Assembly (NCBI GenBank): GCA_020746835.1
Contig: JAGPNK010000003.1
Span: 992,001 to 1,056,000, forward strand
Reading direction: 5' to 3'
DNA from: Stachybotrys elegans
Taxonomy: Eukaryota > Ascomycota > Sordariomycetes > Hypocreales > Stachybotryaceae
Length of the DNA stretch: 64,000 bases
Part shown: piece by piece, positions 45,140-55,256 of the stretch
Position numbering within the stretch: position 1 is the stretch's first letter
How the letters are laid out: each line of letters starts with the position of its first letter
The notes under the pieces: generated by a model
What the model saw: the letters and a program-made list of their open reading frames with translations, nothing else
What the model was told of the DNA's origin: nothing
Databases searched by the model: none
Program-made: the position numbers and the translations under genes

Positions 45140-45188
45140 CCTCTCTCTCTCTCTCGCTCTGACTCTCCTCCATACACCCCCCCCCCCC
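45140..45188. repeat. (CT)n and poly(C) tracts in the TF leader
   Basis: A CT dinucleotide tract at about 45140-45154 followed by an all-C run near 45177-45188, in the pyrimidine-rich leader of the downstream transcription factor. Confidence 0.75.
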
Positions 45189-45893
45189 TCCCCTGGCCCT
45201 GCTCTGGCTGCACTCCTCCTGCTGCTCCTCAATCCCAGAACCGAGCCTACCAGACTCTCTCGATCGTCCCAGGCGCTTCTGCTCAAAGCCTGGACTTGCC
45301 GCTGCCGTTCTCTACCCCATTACCCTCGTCTCAGGCTGCTGACCTCTCCCGTGACCTTGGCCGTGACTAAGGAACGACATCTGGGACTCACCTCGCACTT
45401 CACGTCACCTCATCTCGTGTCTTTGTCGCACCCTACTTATTGTTGATTGTCTCTCATCCCGCCAGTGTCGGCATCTCTACCACTCGCTATCAAGTACCGT
45501 GGAGCAGTCCTCGACAGCATCGGCCAAATCGCTACTTCAGGGCCCCAACGCCGTGGTGGCAAACACGACTGGGCCGGAGAGGCACCCTTGAATCATCGAA
45601 TCCGCGACTGATATGACTCTCCAGTGGCGGCTCCTGCATCTCTAACCGCCTCCTCCATCACATCCCGCCTTGAGCTTTTGGCCTGCCATTGTCCATCGCA
45701 AAAGTCATTCTTCCTCTTTCCATCTCTGCGTCATTCGTTTTGCTCAACTCCTGCGCCAAACTCGTCCCTCTAGCTCTCGCTCTTGGAGCCTCTCTTCATT
45801 TCCCAAGTCGTCTACCCTCCCACCGCCAAACTGTCTCGCCTATTCCCCGCCGATCCGTGGCCGGCACGATATGAGCCTCTGAGTCCGCATCCA

Positions 45894-48800
45894 ATGAATG
45901 CCCCTCAGATGTCTGGAGTCCATCCAGTGGCCATATCTCGGCCACAGGTTGGTATAGAACGCCTCCCTACCCGACGACTCAGTAATGAGCCCAGGGAGTC
46001 AATGAACTGCAAGTCATGTCGAAAGAGAAAGGTGCGCCCACCCTCTCTTCCCAATGCCGGGATTGACCTTCGGGGCCTCTGTTTAACTCGACTGTAGATC
46101 AAGTGCAATCGTCTTCGGCCTGCTTGCGAAGCCTGCCAAGTCTTCCAGTGTCCCTGCATCTATGGTATGTAAACTGGCGTGTTGCCATCCTGCAGCTCCA
46201 GCCGTTGGGGTTTAGGAGGCTCCAAGTCGTTGTTGGACGATCGATTCCTCAAATTTCCCAGTCTCCAACTAACCCCATGTACAGATGCTGTTCCCAAAAA
46301 GCGCGGCCCCAAGACGGACGTGTTGGAAGCCCTTCTCAAACGTGTAGACGGACTCGAAGCCAAGCTCAAAGAGAAGAACGCACAGGAGCAATCGTCATCT
46401 TCTGGCGCCGTCGCCGAGGCATCCCCCAACGAGACAGAGTCAGCGTCCGGTGATACAGCAGAGCCAAGCGCGAAAAGGCCGGCCTTGGAAGGCCAATCCT
46501 CTCCTTCGAGCCGGGAAATCCCAGTCTTCTCCCCGGATCCCAACGTCCCAAGGTCAGTTACGCCCACCTCTGAAGCCAAATCGTGTCTCGGCACCTTGCC
46601 AGAGCCCCATCTGACCTGGTCCAGGGACTCTTCCACGCCTCCTGTTCAAACTGACGCACTGCTCGACACGTACTTTTCTCGATTTCACGCCAAGCCGTAC
46701 CACATCCTCGACGAATCGTCGGTGAGGCAGCGGATGCAACTGAGTCAACTGCCGGGCTACCTATGCCAAGCCATTTCCGCAGTCGCCGCAAGGTGGGATT
46801 GCCAGCACCCAAGCCAAGGTGGCAGGACTGACTTGGACGTTAGGTACACGCCTCATCCAGGGGGTTATCAGTCAGCAGTAAAGCTCAGCGAGGAGTTTGC
46901 CGCGCGTTCAAGAGGCGAGATCAACACCGATGAGCCCTCTGTCGATGCCCTCCAGGCCCTCTTGCTTCTTGTCATTGCCTTCACAGCAGCAGGCAAGGGA
47001 AAGAAGGCATACATGTTGATGAGTACGCCTCCCAAGGATGACTGCTGGCGTAGTAGACAATGTCCCCATTACCCCGTACGCTAACGATGTGATAGCTTCT
47101 GCAATCGGCATGGCTATGGCTTTGGAGCTGCACCGGGAACTGGACGCTCAGGCACGGGTGACTCCTGTCGAGAGGGAGATGCGGCGGCGACTCTTCTGGT
47201 CCTGCTACTTGCTTGATCGCTATATGGCTTGCGGCTCACGGCGGCCCTCCCTCATCAGCGACAAGACCATCATGCTCCGCCTCCCGTGCTGGTCGCTCGC
47301 CCCTGGCGCTCTACCCATCGAGGGCGAGTTCTTCCAGTGCGGGTCCAATCTGCAACACTTCCAGGGAGGCAAGAAGTCGCAAGGCAGCACCGGGATGCTG
47401 CTCGACATCAGCCGCATCCTCGGAGTCACGAACCGATATCTAGCTTCCGGAGGCGTCAAGGGAGATACGCACTTCCCCTGGCACTCGCTGTCCAACCTAT
47501 CCAAGATCCGCCAAGACCTCGACATCTGGGCATCCGGCACGGACGACGTCTTTTCCAGCATCGACAGCCTCTTCGGCCAGCCAGACTCGACCGTCTTGGT
47601 CCTCAGCAAACTCATCTACCATCTGATCCACTGCCTCATCTACCGGCCATTTCTCCCCATCGACCTTGCCGAGCTGGCGGGAAGCGGGCAGCACCAGTCT
47701 TGGCAGATCGAGGCCACCAACATGTGCTTCCTCCACGCCAACGCCATCGCCGAGCTGATCGAGCTCGGCAAGCAGGCCAGCACCATTGAGTGGCCTTCCT
47801 TTGTGGGCTACTGCATCTGCACGGCTGGCACCGTGCACATCCACGGAGCTCACTACAACAAGCAAGGCGTCGGCAGCGAGATGAGCGCCTTTAGCTCCTC
47901 CGCCGACTTCCTCTCCCGAGAGATGCAGCAGCTGAGTGAACTCCGGTATGCCTGGTCGAGCGTGCAGCACCAGCGTGAGACGCTCCAGGCCATTTATAAC
48001 GCGCATGCCGAGCTTGTCAAGTCCTCCTCAGGTGCCGCCATGCGCTACTCTTCTGGCTTCCACCTCGAAGACTTCTTTGATCGCTACGCCAACATCGGGG
48101 GGCAGGGCGGTCTGTCCTTCTCGTTCAACGCCGCCAACGTCACCCTATCCGACGTCGTTGTCGATTTCACCACCGACACGTACACTGGCCATGACCTCTA
48201 TGCGCCGAGGGGCAGCGATTTGATGGAGAGACCCGGTCTCAAGCGCAAGAACACGGCACCATCCACTCGCAAGCGGCCGGATATCAAGGCTCTCACGAAC
48301 CTAGGTCCACACCCACCCCCGGCTCCAGGCCTACCGACCCCTGGCCAGCATCGTCGCTCCTTCTCGCAGCACGGAGGCGCTGTGCCCCTGACATCGCCAG
48401 CAATGGTCAGCACACCGACCTCCATGCACAGTCACCAGGAGCCCCGCGACATTCGCAAGCCCGTCAGCTCGGCCCGCAGCCCTCCCGGGAACCAGAGTAA
48501 CGCCCAGCCTACCTTTGAGCTATCGCCACCGCAGAACTCGCAGAACTCGCAGAACTCGCAGTCCATCCCTTCGGGCGCAGGAGGGCCCTTTAGCCCGAAC
48601 TACACCTTCGCCGCCAGCGCACCGACGCCCAACGGAACCCATACACTCATCAATGAATCGAGCGGCGGTTACGATGCCATGTTCGGCACACTACCCACCA
48701 ACGCCTTCACCAGTCCTGCCGCGTGGCACGCCGAGGAGAGTCAGAAGGCTACACAGCACACCCCCGGAGGCGCCACGGCTAGCCCGGACAACAGGAGCAA

Positions 48801-48951
48801 CAACGGGAGCACGGGCACCGTCCAGACGGACGACAAGGACCCTTTCCTTGTTCTACTAGAACAGCTCGCTGAGAATGAGCAGCGATTCAGCAACAACGGC
48901 GGAGGCGGCGAGCTTGACTTCTTCCTAGCAGGCACGGCCGGTGCGGCGTAG
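45894..48951 (+). CDS. Zn2Cys6 transcription factor with fungal-specific domain
   Basis: Four exons: 45894-46031, 46098-46164, 46285-47022 and 47096-48951, with introns of 66, 120 and 73 nt, give 932 residues. The finger is split by intron 1: NCKSCRKRK then [20 protein letters not shown], with Cys39, 42, 49, 56, 59 and 66 giving C-x2-C-x6-C-x6-C-x2-C-x6-[11 protein letters not shown] and a leucine-rich coiled coil ([19 protein letters not shown]) follow, suitable for dimerisation. The Fungal_trans domain spans about 190-560 ([31 protein letters not shown]). The C-terminal third is Ser/Pro/Asn-rich with a 9-nt tandem repeat encoding QNSQNSQNS and ends in an acidic patch typical of activation regions. 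Regulatory target unknown. The leader is long and pyrimidine-rich. The N-terminal ATG at 45894 has A at -3. Confidence 0.88.
48532..48558 (+). repeat. 9-nt coding tandem repeat (CAGAACTCG)x3
   Basis: Three perfect copies in frame within the second Zn2Cys6 gene, encoding Gln-Asn-Ser each time. Copy number could vary without a frameshift. Confidence 0.85.
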
Positions 48952-50417
48952 GGGAGGCCTGTAGGCCTGAACAGTCTGCAACACATGTTTCGTTTCTCCT
49001 TCTTTATCATGCCTGCTACCCAGCAGCAGTTTACACATCTGTTTTTCTTTTCTTGAACGAAGTAACGATCCTCAAATGCATAGGTATATAGTGGCCTTTT
49101 TGGACTGGCATGTCCTGGGTGTGTTATATCTGATGACTGGCTTGAGCGGTGATCTGGCTTTCTGTTTTCTCCAAGTTGTCTGAAAATGGTATGCAGGGCA
49201 GGAGTTGCGGCGGGATAGCTGATGAGAGAGAGCATGCTATACGGGTGGCACATGGCCAACATATGGTGTATTTATAACTTCAACATACGGCTAGTTCTTC
49301 GTTGCCTGCTGAATACTCCTGCCAAACTAGCACCCCTATATTTCTCGACCAGTACAAGGAGCCCGCTACTTCGAACGAGCTGGCGTTCTCTTCGCATTGC
49401 ACTACGCGTATCGTGTTAGCATCGCAGCTGCTATGTATCAACAGGAACCAATACGTGTGGTTTGGAGGTGGGAGCGCACACTGTTGACAGAACACAGACA
49501 TATCAGTCCAAGCATCTATCGTCATGACAACACAACATGATCTCGCTAAAACCTTTGACACCAGCCGCAGCCACAAGCTTTTCTCAATGGAGTGTATTTT
49601 TAGCCAATTGTCATCTACTGATCTGATATCCTCTTTGTCGTCAGAGAGGGCCTCCTCGATGGCGCTGGTCTGTATCCCACTGGGGCACACGAACGGGAAA
49701 TCCCACATGATCTCGCTACTGAGGCTGCTTGGCGCAATGTTCCCGGACAACGATGGAATGCCTATTTAAGTCAAGTTAGTTGTCACACGGTACTTTTCTC
49801 CTTTTGATAGAATATTTTTACCCATTAATTTCAAGGGGATGATCAGTTTACCCATGCGTTCTCTTTGTTAATGCTGCACACAAGGCTGGGATGTGTGCAG
49901 AGCGAGGGGAGAAGAACAATGAAAAGTGCCAATAGTTCATGCGAACAGCAATGTATTCCCTCGCTGTCCACAGGACAGAGTAGAGTTAGGCAATGAAGTG
50001 GTCGTAAGGATACTGAGTTCACCCAGTGGCCGAAGTCAAAGAGCAAGGAGAGTGTGCTGCTATATCATGTGAGAAGTAATGTCACTGGACAATCTCACTT
50101 GCTTCCATTTTGTGTCTGTTTATGCTATTTTTCTTTTATATCGCTCTTCTCTTCTTCTTTTCTTTCATTTCCTTCCTGTTCTAGCACAACATGCTTTGTC
50201 TCTGCTCACAGCCTTCCTACTGACCGGCACTGTCAGAGCGCTCGCCTCAACGCGCAAGACCAAGTCTATTTATCACCTAAGCTCCCGCCATGAAATTTCC
50301 CACTTCTCTTGGCCCTCCTCTCGGTCTTTTCTAAGCAGCTTCTCGCCTCTCTTCAGTCCTTCTGAATCCGGTCTACAGTGCGCAAGAACCGCGACTCTCT
50401 CCGTCATTACTACCACC
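48952..50417. other. Intergenic region with a diverged repeat and a weak minus-strand frame
   Basis: The left part is the 3' flank of the transcription factor. A minus-strand frame at 49750-49280 is open for 156 codons but has no ATG until its 15th codon and no recognisable domain; it contains one copy of the diverged repeat described separately. From about 50100 the plus strand is C/T-rich and may be the leader of the small frame at 50418. Confidence 0.4.
49639..49725 (-). repeat. Diverged repeat, copy 1
   Basis: It shares blocks such as cgtcagag-gggcctcctcga and ccca-tgggcacac with 52361-52445, in the same orientation. On the minus strand both translate to a related pattern (here FPFVCPSGI...EEALSDD). 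They are probably remnants of one duplicated sequence. Confidence 0.45.
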
Positions 50418-50582
50418 ATGAGCCCAACTAGAGAATCTCGCTGGCCCTCGATTTTTCTGGAAATAACCCTACTGGATGTTCTTTTGGCTTCATCCGGGTT
50501 TTACGTTGGGTTGACGAAGCCCCCTCTGTTCACGGCATGGTTTGTTGTGTCTACATGGATATGGCTATGGGATAACCGATAA
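50418..50582 (+). CDS. Possible small membrane protein, 54 aa
   Basis: The ATG at 50418 has a good accaccATG context and follows a C/T-rich leader-like stretch. The 54-residue translation has a short polar N-terminus (MSPTRESRW), then two hydrophobic segments (about residues 11-32 and 36-51) separated by TKPP, ending WLWDNR. That is the layout of a small two-span membrane protein. I recognise no family. The frame extends upstream without stops to about 50079, so the ATG could also be internal to a chance frame. Confidence 0.3.
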   Translation: MSPTRESRWPSIFLEITLLDVLLASSGFYVGLTKPPLFTAWFVVSTWIWLWDNR

Positions 50583-50716
50583 ATTGGATGCTTGAACCCG
50601 AAAGCCGTGGTCTATCAGTAGTATCAGTAGGAGACAAATTCCCCGATCCCTTGCCCCATGCTGACTACAGAAGTGTCTGTGAGCGATGCCAAGGGCGGGA
50701 GAAGGCCAAGGCGTCG

Positions 50717-50951
50717 TTAATCTGATGTGTTGGGGCTGTTCGATCTGGTGGTGGTGTGCACGAAACCATCCCTGTGGGAGACGCAAGAAGCACGCCCCCC
50801 TAGCAGCATCTCGGCTGCTTCGGATGCAGCCCTACGAGCATCTTTCTTTTTCCCAGATGACGCGTGTGCAGTGGCCAAGACGTCGCGGAGACTTTGTGTT
50901 GCACTCGGGTCCGCCTCGATCAACCTTTGCAATTCCACATTGAGCTGCCCG
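50717..50951 (-). pseudogene. Isolated exon-like frame, minus strand
   Basis: On the minus strand a frame from about 50951 to 50717 encodes QLNVELQRLIEADPSATQ, followed by a helical Ala/Lys-rich stretch (DARRAASEAAEMLLGG) and a polar end. The composition is that of a real protein. It has no ATG start and follows an AG (gccaag) that could be a splice acceptor, but I could not find a matching upstream exon. It sits about 140 bp beyond the 3' end of the oxygenase gene and may be a remnant or a terminal exon. Confidence 0.25.
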
Positions 50952-51086
50952 GGGGTCTTGGCAGGTTATATAAGGACGTTTTACATGCAAGAGGCATGCT
51001 AAACATGGGAGGGAATGAACTAGAGAAAGATATAGAAGTTTGTTGGTCATGTTTCCTAAATACCCCTTGACGTTCTAGGCTTGCCC

Positions 51087-52175
51087 TTAACTCTTAGAAA
51101 CTTTGAGCATGTCTTGGACCCTCTTCTGCACCCATGCCTTGCAATTAATCTCTTCATACTTGCTGCCCTCGGGTCCTACGCAGCTTTGCAAGACATGGCA
51201 ACTTTCATGCAGACCAAAGCCCCAAAAGAACGGCATGCTTATTCGTTCACACCCGCTCATGTTTTGCGCACGATGGACAGTACTGACATACTTATCATTG
51301 GTGATGCGCTGCAGATAGTCGCCGATGTTGACGACGAAAGTCCCCGGGATGGGCTTGGCATTAATCCACTGCCCCTCGCGGTTGAGAACTTGGAGGCCGC
51401 CGACCTCGTCCTGCCACAGGATTGTGAAGAGCTGAAAATCCGTATGCGAACCGATGGAGACCTGCATCTCTTCATCGTTGGGCTTGGCGTCGGGGATGGG
51501 AGGGTAGTAGTTGAATGCGAACGATGCATCAGGTATCTTGACCTTTTCGTCAAAGAAGTCCTCTGGTAGGTCCAGCGATAAGGCAAAAGACCTAGTGAGG
51601 GCACGAGCCACGGTCAAACACCCTTTGAAATACTCAATGAGGGAGTCCTTTAGTTGAGGAAGATGAGATGTAGCTGCCCAGATAAACTCCTCAGAGTGGA
51701 TGTTCTCCGCCGCCTGTGCGGGAATTTTGCTCGGATCCTCGACTGTCGGGTCGAATCGTGGATCATATGTCCATGAAAGCGTCTCACGGACATCGATACT
51801 TTCATTGGGGTTGATTCTCTGCTTATTCGGGCCCTTGTAGCCATTGAAGTAGGTGCTCAGTGCCTGGTCGGCCTTCAATTTTGTCTCAAGCGGCTGACGG
51901 AAGAACTCCAGGCAGGCTGAATAGGCCTCATCCGTAACAGAGGAAGGAACTGCGTGATTCTTTATATAGAAGAAACCATTGTTCATGGCGGCGTCTTTGA
52001 TCTGGCGAGCAACGTCTTGTCGGTCGACAAGAGAGGAAGAGGAGGAAGTCAAAGGGCCGATATCGATGATAGGGATTTCGGCCGGGGTTGCGTCCCTCAA
52101 GGGGGTGCGAAGGATGGTCCGGGTAATAGGTCCATTTCCTGCCATAAGGCGAAGCTCATATGTATCTTTATCCAT
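51087..52175 (-). CDS. 2-oxoglutarate/Fe(II)-dependent oxygenase, isopenicillin-N-synthase-like
   Basis: A single exon of 362 residues. EIPIIDIGPL and NNGFFYIKNHAVP in the N-terminal DIOX_N region are typical, followed by the double-stranded beta-helix core. Fe(II) ligands are His244 and Asp246 (SHTDFQLF) with distal His301 (STVHRA). Arg311 and Ser313 (RISMPFF) bind 2-oxoglutarate. RETLSWTYDPRFDP is common in fungal members. These enzymes hydroxylate or desaturate small molecules, often in secondary metabolism or catabolism of organic acids; the substrate cannot be told. The start at 52175 gives a normal family length. An in-frame ATG at 52286 would add 37 residues that do not look like part of the family fold. 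Neighbours are small frames and repeats, not an evident cluster. Confidence 0.85.
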   Translation of the reverse strand: MDKDTYELRLMAGNGPITRTILRTPLRDATPAEIPIIDIGPLTSSSSSLVDRQDVARQIKDAAMNNGFFYIKNHAVPSSVTDEAYSACLEFFRQPLETKLKADQALSTYFNGYKGPNKQRINPNESIDVRETLSWTYDPRFDPTVEDPSKIPAQAAENIHSEEFIWAATSHLPQLKDSLIEYFKGCLTVARALTRSFALSLDLPEDFFDEKVKIPDASFAFNYYPPIPDAKPNDEEMQVSIGSHTDFQLFTILWQDEVGGLQVLNREGQWINAKPIPGTFVVNIGDYLQRITNDKYVSTVHRAQNMSGCERISMPFFWGFGLHESCHVLQSCVGPEGSKYEEINCKAWVQKRVQDMLKVSKS

Positions 52176-52360
52176 ATTGCGATGAAGTCTTATATCCCTG
52201 ATTGGTACACAGACGTAATCCCAGCGAATAGGGTAGGTGGTAAGGTTGGTCACCCACGGATGAACTCGCGTGCCCCGCCCATACATACCATTGAAGTCAG
52301 CTGAAAGTGGAGGAGCAGCGCTATCTGGGACCTAGGATCTCCCCTCCTTTATCGTCTGTA

Positions 52361-52445
52361 TCGTCAGAGGGGCCTCCTCGAAGTCACTGATATGTATAAT
52401 CTATCCCATTGGGCACAGGATCAGGAATTCTCACACTCCCATTCT
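52361..52445 (-). repeat. Diverged repeat, copy 2
   Basis: Related to 49639-49725 in the same orientation. On the minus strand it reads IPDPVPNGIDY, a stop, then RGGPSDD. The in-frame stop indicates decay if this was coding. It lies just upstream of the oxygenase start. Confidence 0.45.
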
Positions 52446-52654
52446 TAAACCAAAGCTCTGACAGTACAACACAGAGATTCGTGAATAGATGCGCTAGGAT
52501 ACACATGAAATGTGAGGGAAAATGCACCACTACATGGTGGAGAGACATCCTATGCCACGGTGCGACTCTGGAATCGAAATATATATTTAATATCAAGTTC
52601 AAGAGGCCAGCTGGAATCTTGTCACGTCCAATTCGTGTAAACGATGTGTAAACA

Positions 52655-52930
52655 GTTAATAAAAGCTTTGAAATATGCCTGGGAAGGAACTTCGTCGCCA
52701 TCGAGGTCGCAGACGCCAGGCTCTCAGCCCTCAAATCGATATACAAGCAAGCATATCAGCAGCGGAAGGGAATTGCAAGAAATATCTCTAACGACCATGT
52801 CCAAATTCTTGTCAACAAGGCCTCATTGTAATCGGCTAATCATGGTGATGCCATCCGACTTTGTGCACCATCAAAGGAGACCGACGCATCAGGACAGTCA
52901 CTCATTAGGAAATGGTGTTAGTCAAGGCTG
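52655..52930 (+). pseudogene. Probable decayed coding fragment
   Basis: On the plus strand one frame reads NFVAIEVADARLSALKSI, then YKQAYQQRKGIARNIS and NDHVQILVNKASL, a stop, SANHGDAIRLCAPSKET and further residues before another stop. The composition is that of a folded protein, but there is no start codon or splice frame around it. I do not recognise the family. It is interpreted as a gene remnant. Confidence 0.3.
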
Positions 52931-54769
52931 GAGAATCTGAGCTGATCGCTACCTCGATCGGTTCGAGCCCCGACAGTAAAGGTTCTGAGTTTCGTCAATA
53001 TTAAACGTAACTTGCCGCGCCAAAGTGCCCGTGACAAGTATTCCGGAAGCATGGCTTGGCGAGTGGACACAAGACCCAAATTCCAGAGGCGCATGTCCCG
53101 TCCAACGGGATCCTTCTTTCATTCGCAGTGGAGGCAAGGAAAATTTGATCCCAACCGTCAATACCAATGGTGAATCTGGGCATTACCAGTTAATGTCTGC
53201 TTGGCAATCCCACCTTGCTCGGCGGTGGATCACAGGGTTCAGTTAGATGACAGGATTATTCCTCAATACCCTCGTGCCCGTCTTTGTCACACAAGGCGTC
53301 TGCTCCGTAGTCCAACCATAGTGTCTTGGCTCCGGAGGAGGAGAGCGAGCAGCAGGCTGCGGCACGAGCACGTGGTGGGCCGATTGAGAGATTCAAGGAG
53401 GGCGGACAGGGAAAGGTTGTGGGCCTCGTTGGCGCTACTCAGGAATCGAGCCTCATGCTGGTGAGACCGGTTGGCTGTCTGGACATTAGGCTTGCATGCG
53501 CTCCGGTGAGAGATTGAGGAGGAAGATGCGGTAGTATCAGGGCGGTACACTGGATGGAAGTGGTTCGTCGAGCAATAGCCTGGTGTGACAACAGAGTCCC
53601 CCACGGGAGGCGCGAGGCGGTGCCATTGGACAAAGTACACTTGCGATGCTGGGTCACACCAGTATTCGTCTCGTAGACCGGACCCGAAGGTAGGCAATTA
53701 AGCTTGAGCGGCAGAGGCCCGCCCATACAGCTCCCATGGATCATCTGTACTATGTATGTCCGTTCTCTGGTTCCACAGACGGCAATATTGCATCAATATG
53801 GGACTAAGGAGGAGTCCATGGTTGCAAACCGATGTGGTCGACCTGTCCCTCGGGACCAACAGCTGGGCGCCCTGTCACTGCTGCGCTGAGAGCTGTGAGG
53901 GTCTCCTCACCTAACCAGGGATCTGCTGTAGTGCTTCTTGTCTCTTTTACTTTCATCGAGTGGGCGGGAAAATAACTCGCTGTTCTTTGCGAAAAATGAG
54001 GAGGAGGGAAGAGAAAGTGACGGTACGGGGTATGCTGAACGGCGCAGCACAAGCGATTGTCAAACGCGTCAAGCCAGACGCATCTTCTACGCACGACCTT
54101 GCTCTACAGGATAACAGACTGCAGCCAATGGAACCTCAGTCTCCCCATTCCGAGGGCTTGCCAAGGAGGAAGCAGTAGGATAGCTGGCGGAGGGTGGCTT
54201 ACAGGCTCGGTGAACGAATTCTGTCTACGGATACGACATGGCATCACGCGAGCGGGCAAATAATGCACGGCTGCCATGTCCTACGAGACTGTCCAGGCTG
54301 CATGTTCATGGATACCGACCCGATTGTCGGCTGCAATGCTGGTCAGATGGCTGCCAAGACGCAAAGCTGAGGGGTTTCACCCATGATGCCGTGCTGTACA
54401 GAGATCAATCGACATCTTGGCCACGCCAAGTCCAATCGCCAAAGTGGTGGGCAAGCATTATCTATGCCCGGAAGGATGTTGCACCGGAGCGAATGGGACG
54501 AGGTCGGTTCCCTTGAGTCATGCTGCAGTAGAGTGTCTCGACGCCCATCGGGGCATTAGACGGGGAATCCAGACGCTGCATCGCCCGGGAAGAGCAGCAG
54601 AATGAAACGCTGTAGTCGAGAGCTGAATGCGAATCCAATATCTGATGGTCGAGGTGAACTTGGCAAAGTGGAAGAAGACTGGCTTGGCGATGGGTCTTAT
54701 ATTCTTGGCAGGCAGGCATGGCCGGGACCCGCCTTTCTTGCGGCAACCATAAAGCAACTTCGATCCGCA

Positions 54770-54775
54770 CACGTG
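54770..54775. promoter_or_regulatory. CACGTG site 1
   Basis: E-box identical to the core bound by Pho4/NUC-1-type factors, 1.6 kb upstream of the transporter start. The site itself is certain; its use is inferred. Confidence 0.3.
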
Positions 54776-54946
54776 GGCTCTCGAGGCTCTCCCATTGACC
54801 AGCACCAGGCACTTCAACCCTTCACCCCCAGAGACCGCAATCGCTCTGTGCGACGGGGGCCAAGGCGCGACTCCACGACCCGACGACTGCTCGACCTGAT
54901 TTATCCCAACTCGACGCTGCATCTGGACACCGAAATGAATGCCACA

Positions 54947-54952
54947 CACGTG
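54947..54952. promoter_or_regulatory. CACGTG site 2
   Basis: Second E-box, 1.4 kb upstream of the phosphate transporter. Confidence 0.3.
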
Positions 54953-55250
54953 CCTCCAGAGCAGAGAGATCGAACCAAGCAGTTGGCCGCGGAAATGTGA
55001 TGTTGAGGAAGAGGGGGAATAGGAGTCAATACTTGGATCAGCGCGCAGTGGGCATCATCCCGCTGCAGAACCCAACAGGTTGAACCATCAGCAACGCCAA
55101 TGTCGCCCGCAAAGACCTTTGGAGAAGCAATATCTGTGCCCCAGCTCAGCGGACGTGATGGCCATGGCCTGTTTCGAGAAGCGTTCGATGCAGCACCTCC
55201 AGGACGAGCTCGTGTTTCCACTGCCACCACTCACCAGCTCTCTCCCAGCC

Positions 55251-55256
55251 CACGTG
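55251..55256. promoter_or_regulatory. CACGTG site 3
   Basis: Third E-box, 1.1 kb upstream of the phosphate transporter. Confidence 0.3.

Larger units (their letters stand above)
37957..45893. other. Gene-free 7.9-kb region
   Basis: No coding region can be supported on either strand. Larger open frames (for example 40516-41193 minus and 43910-44521 plus) run through microsatellites and translate to poly-Ile, poly-Gly or poly-Glu/Arg runs. The last ~1.3 kb (44.6-45.9 kb) are C/T-rich on the plus strand and probably form the promoter and leader of the Zn2Cys6 gene at 45894. Several simple repeats are listed separately. Confidence 0.45.

Noticed and set aside
52176..52286. Upstream ATG (52286) as the oxygenase start
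   Set aside because: It adds 37 residues without family similarity; the ATG at 52175 gives the usual length and N-terminus.
52940..52985. tRNA-like T-arm (ggttcgagcccc)
   Set aside because: The T stem does not pair beyond about two base pairs and there is no matching D arm, anticodon arm or acceptor stem.
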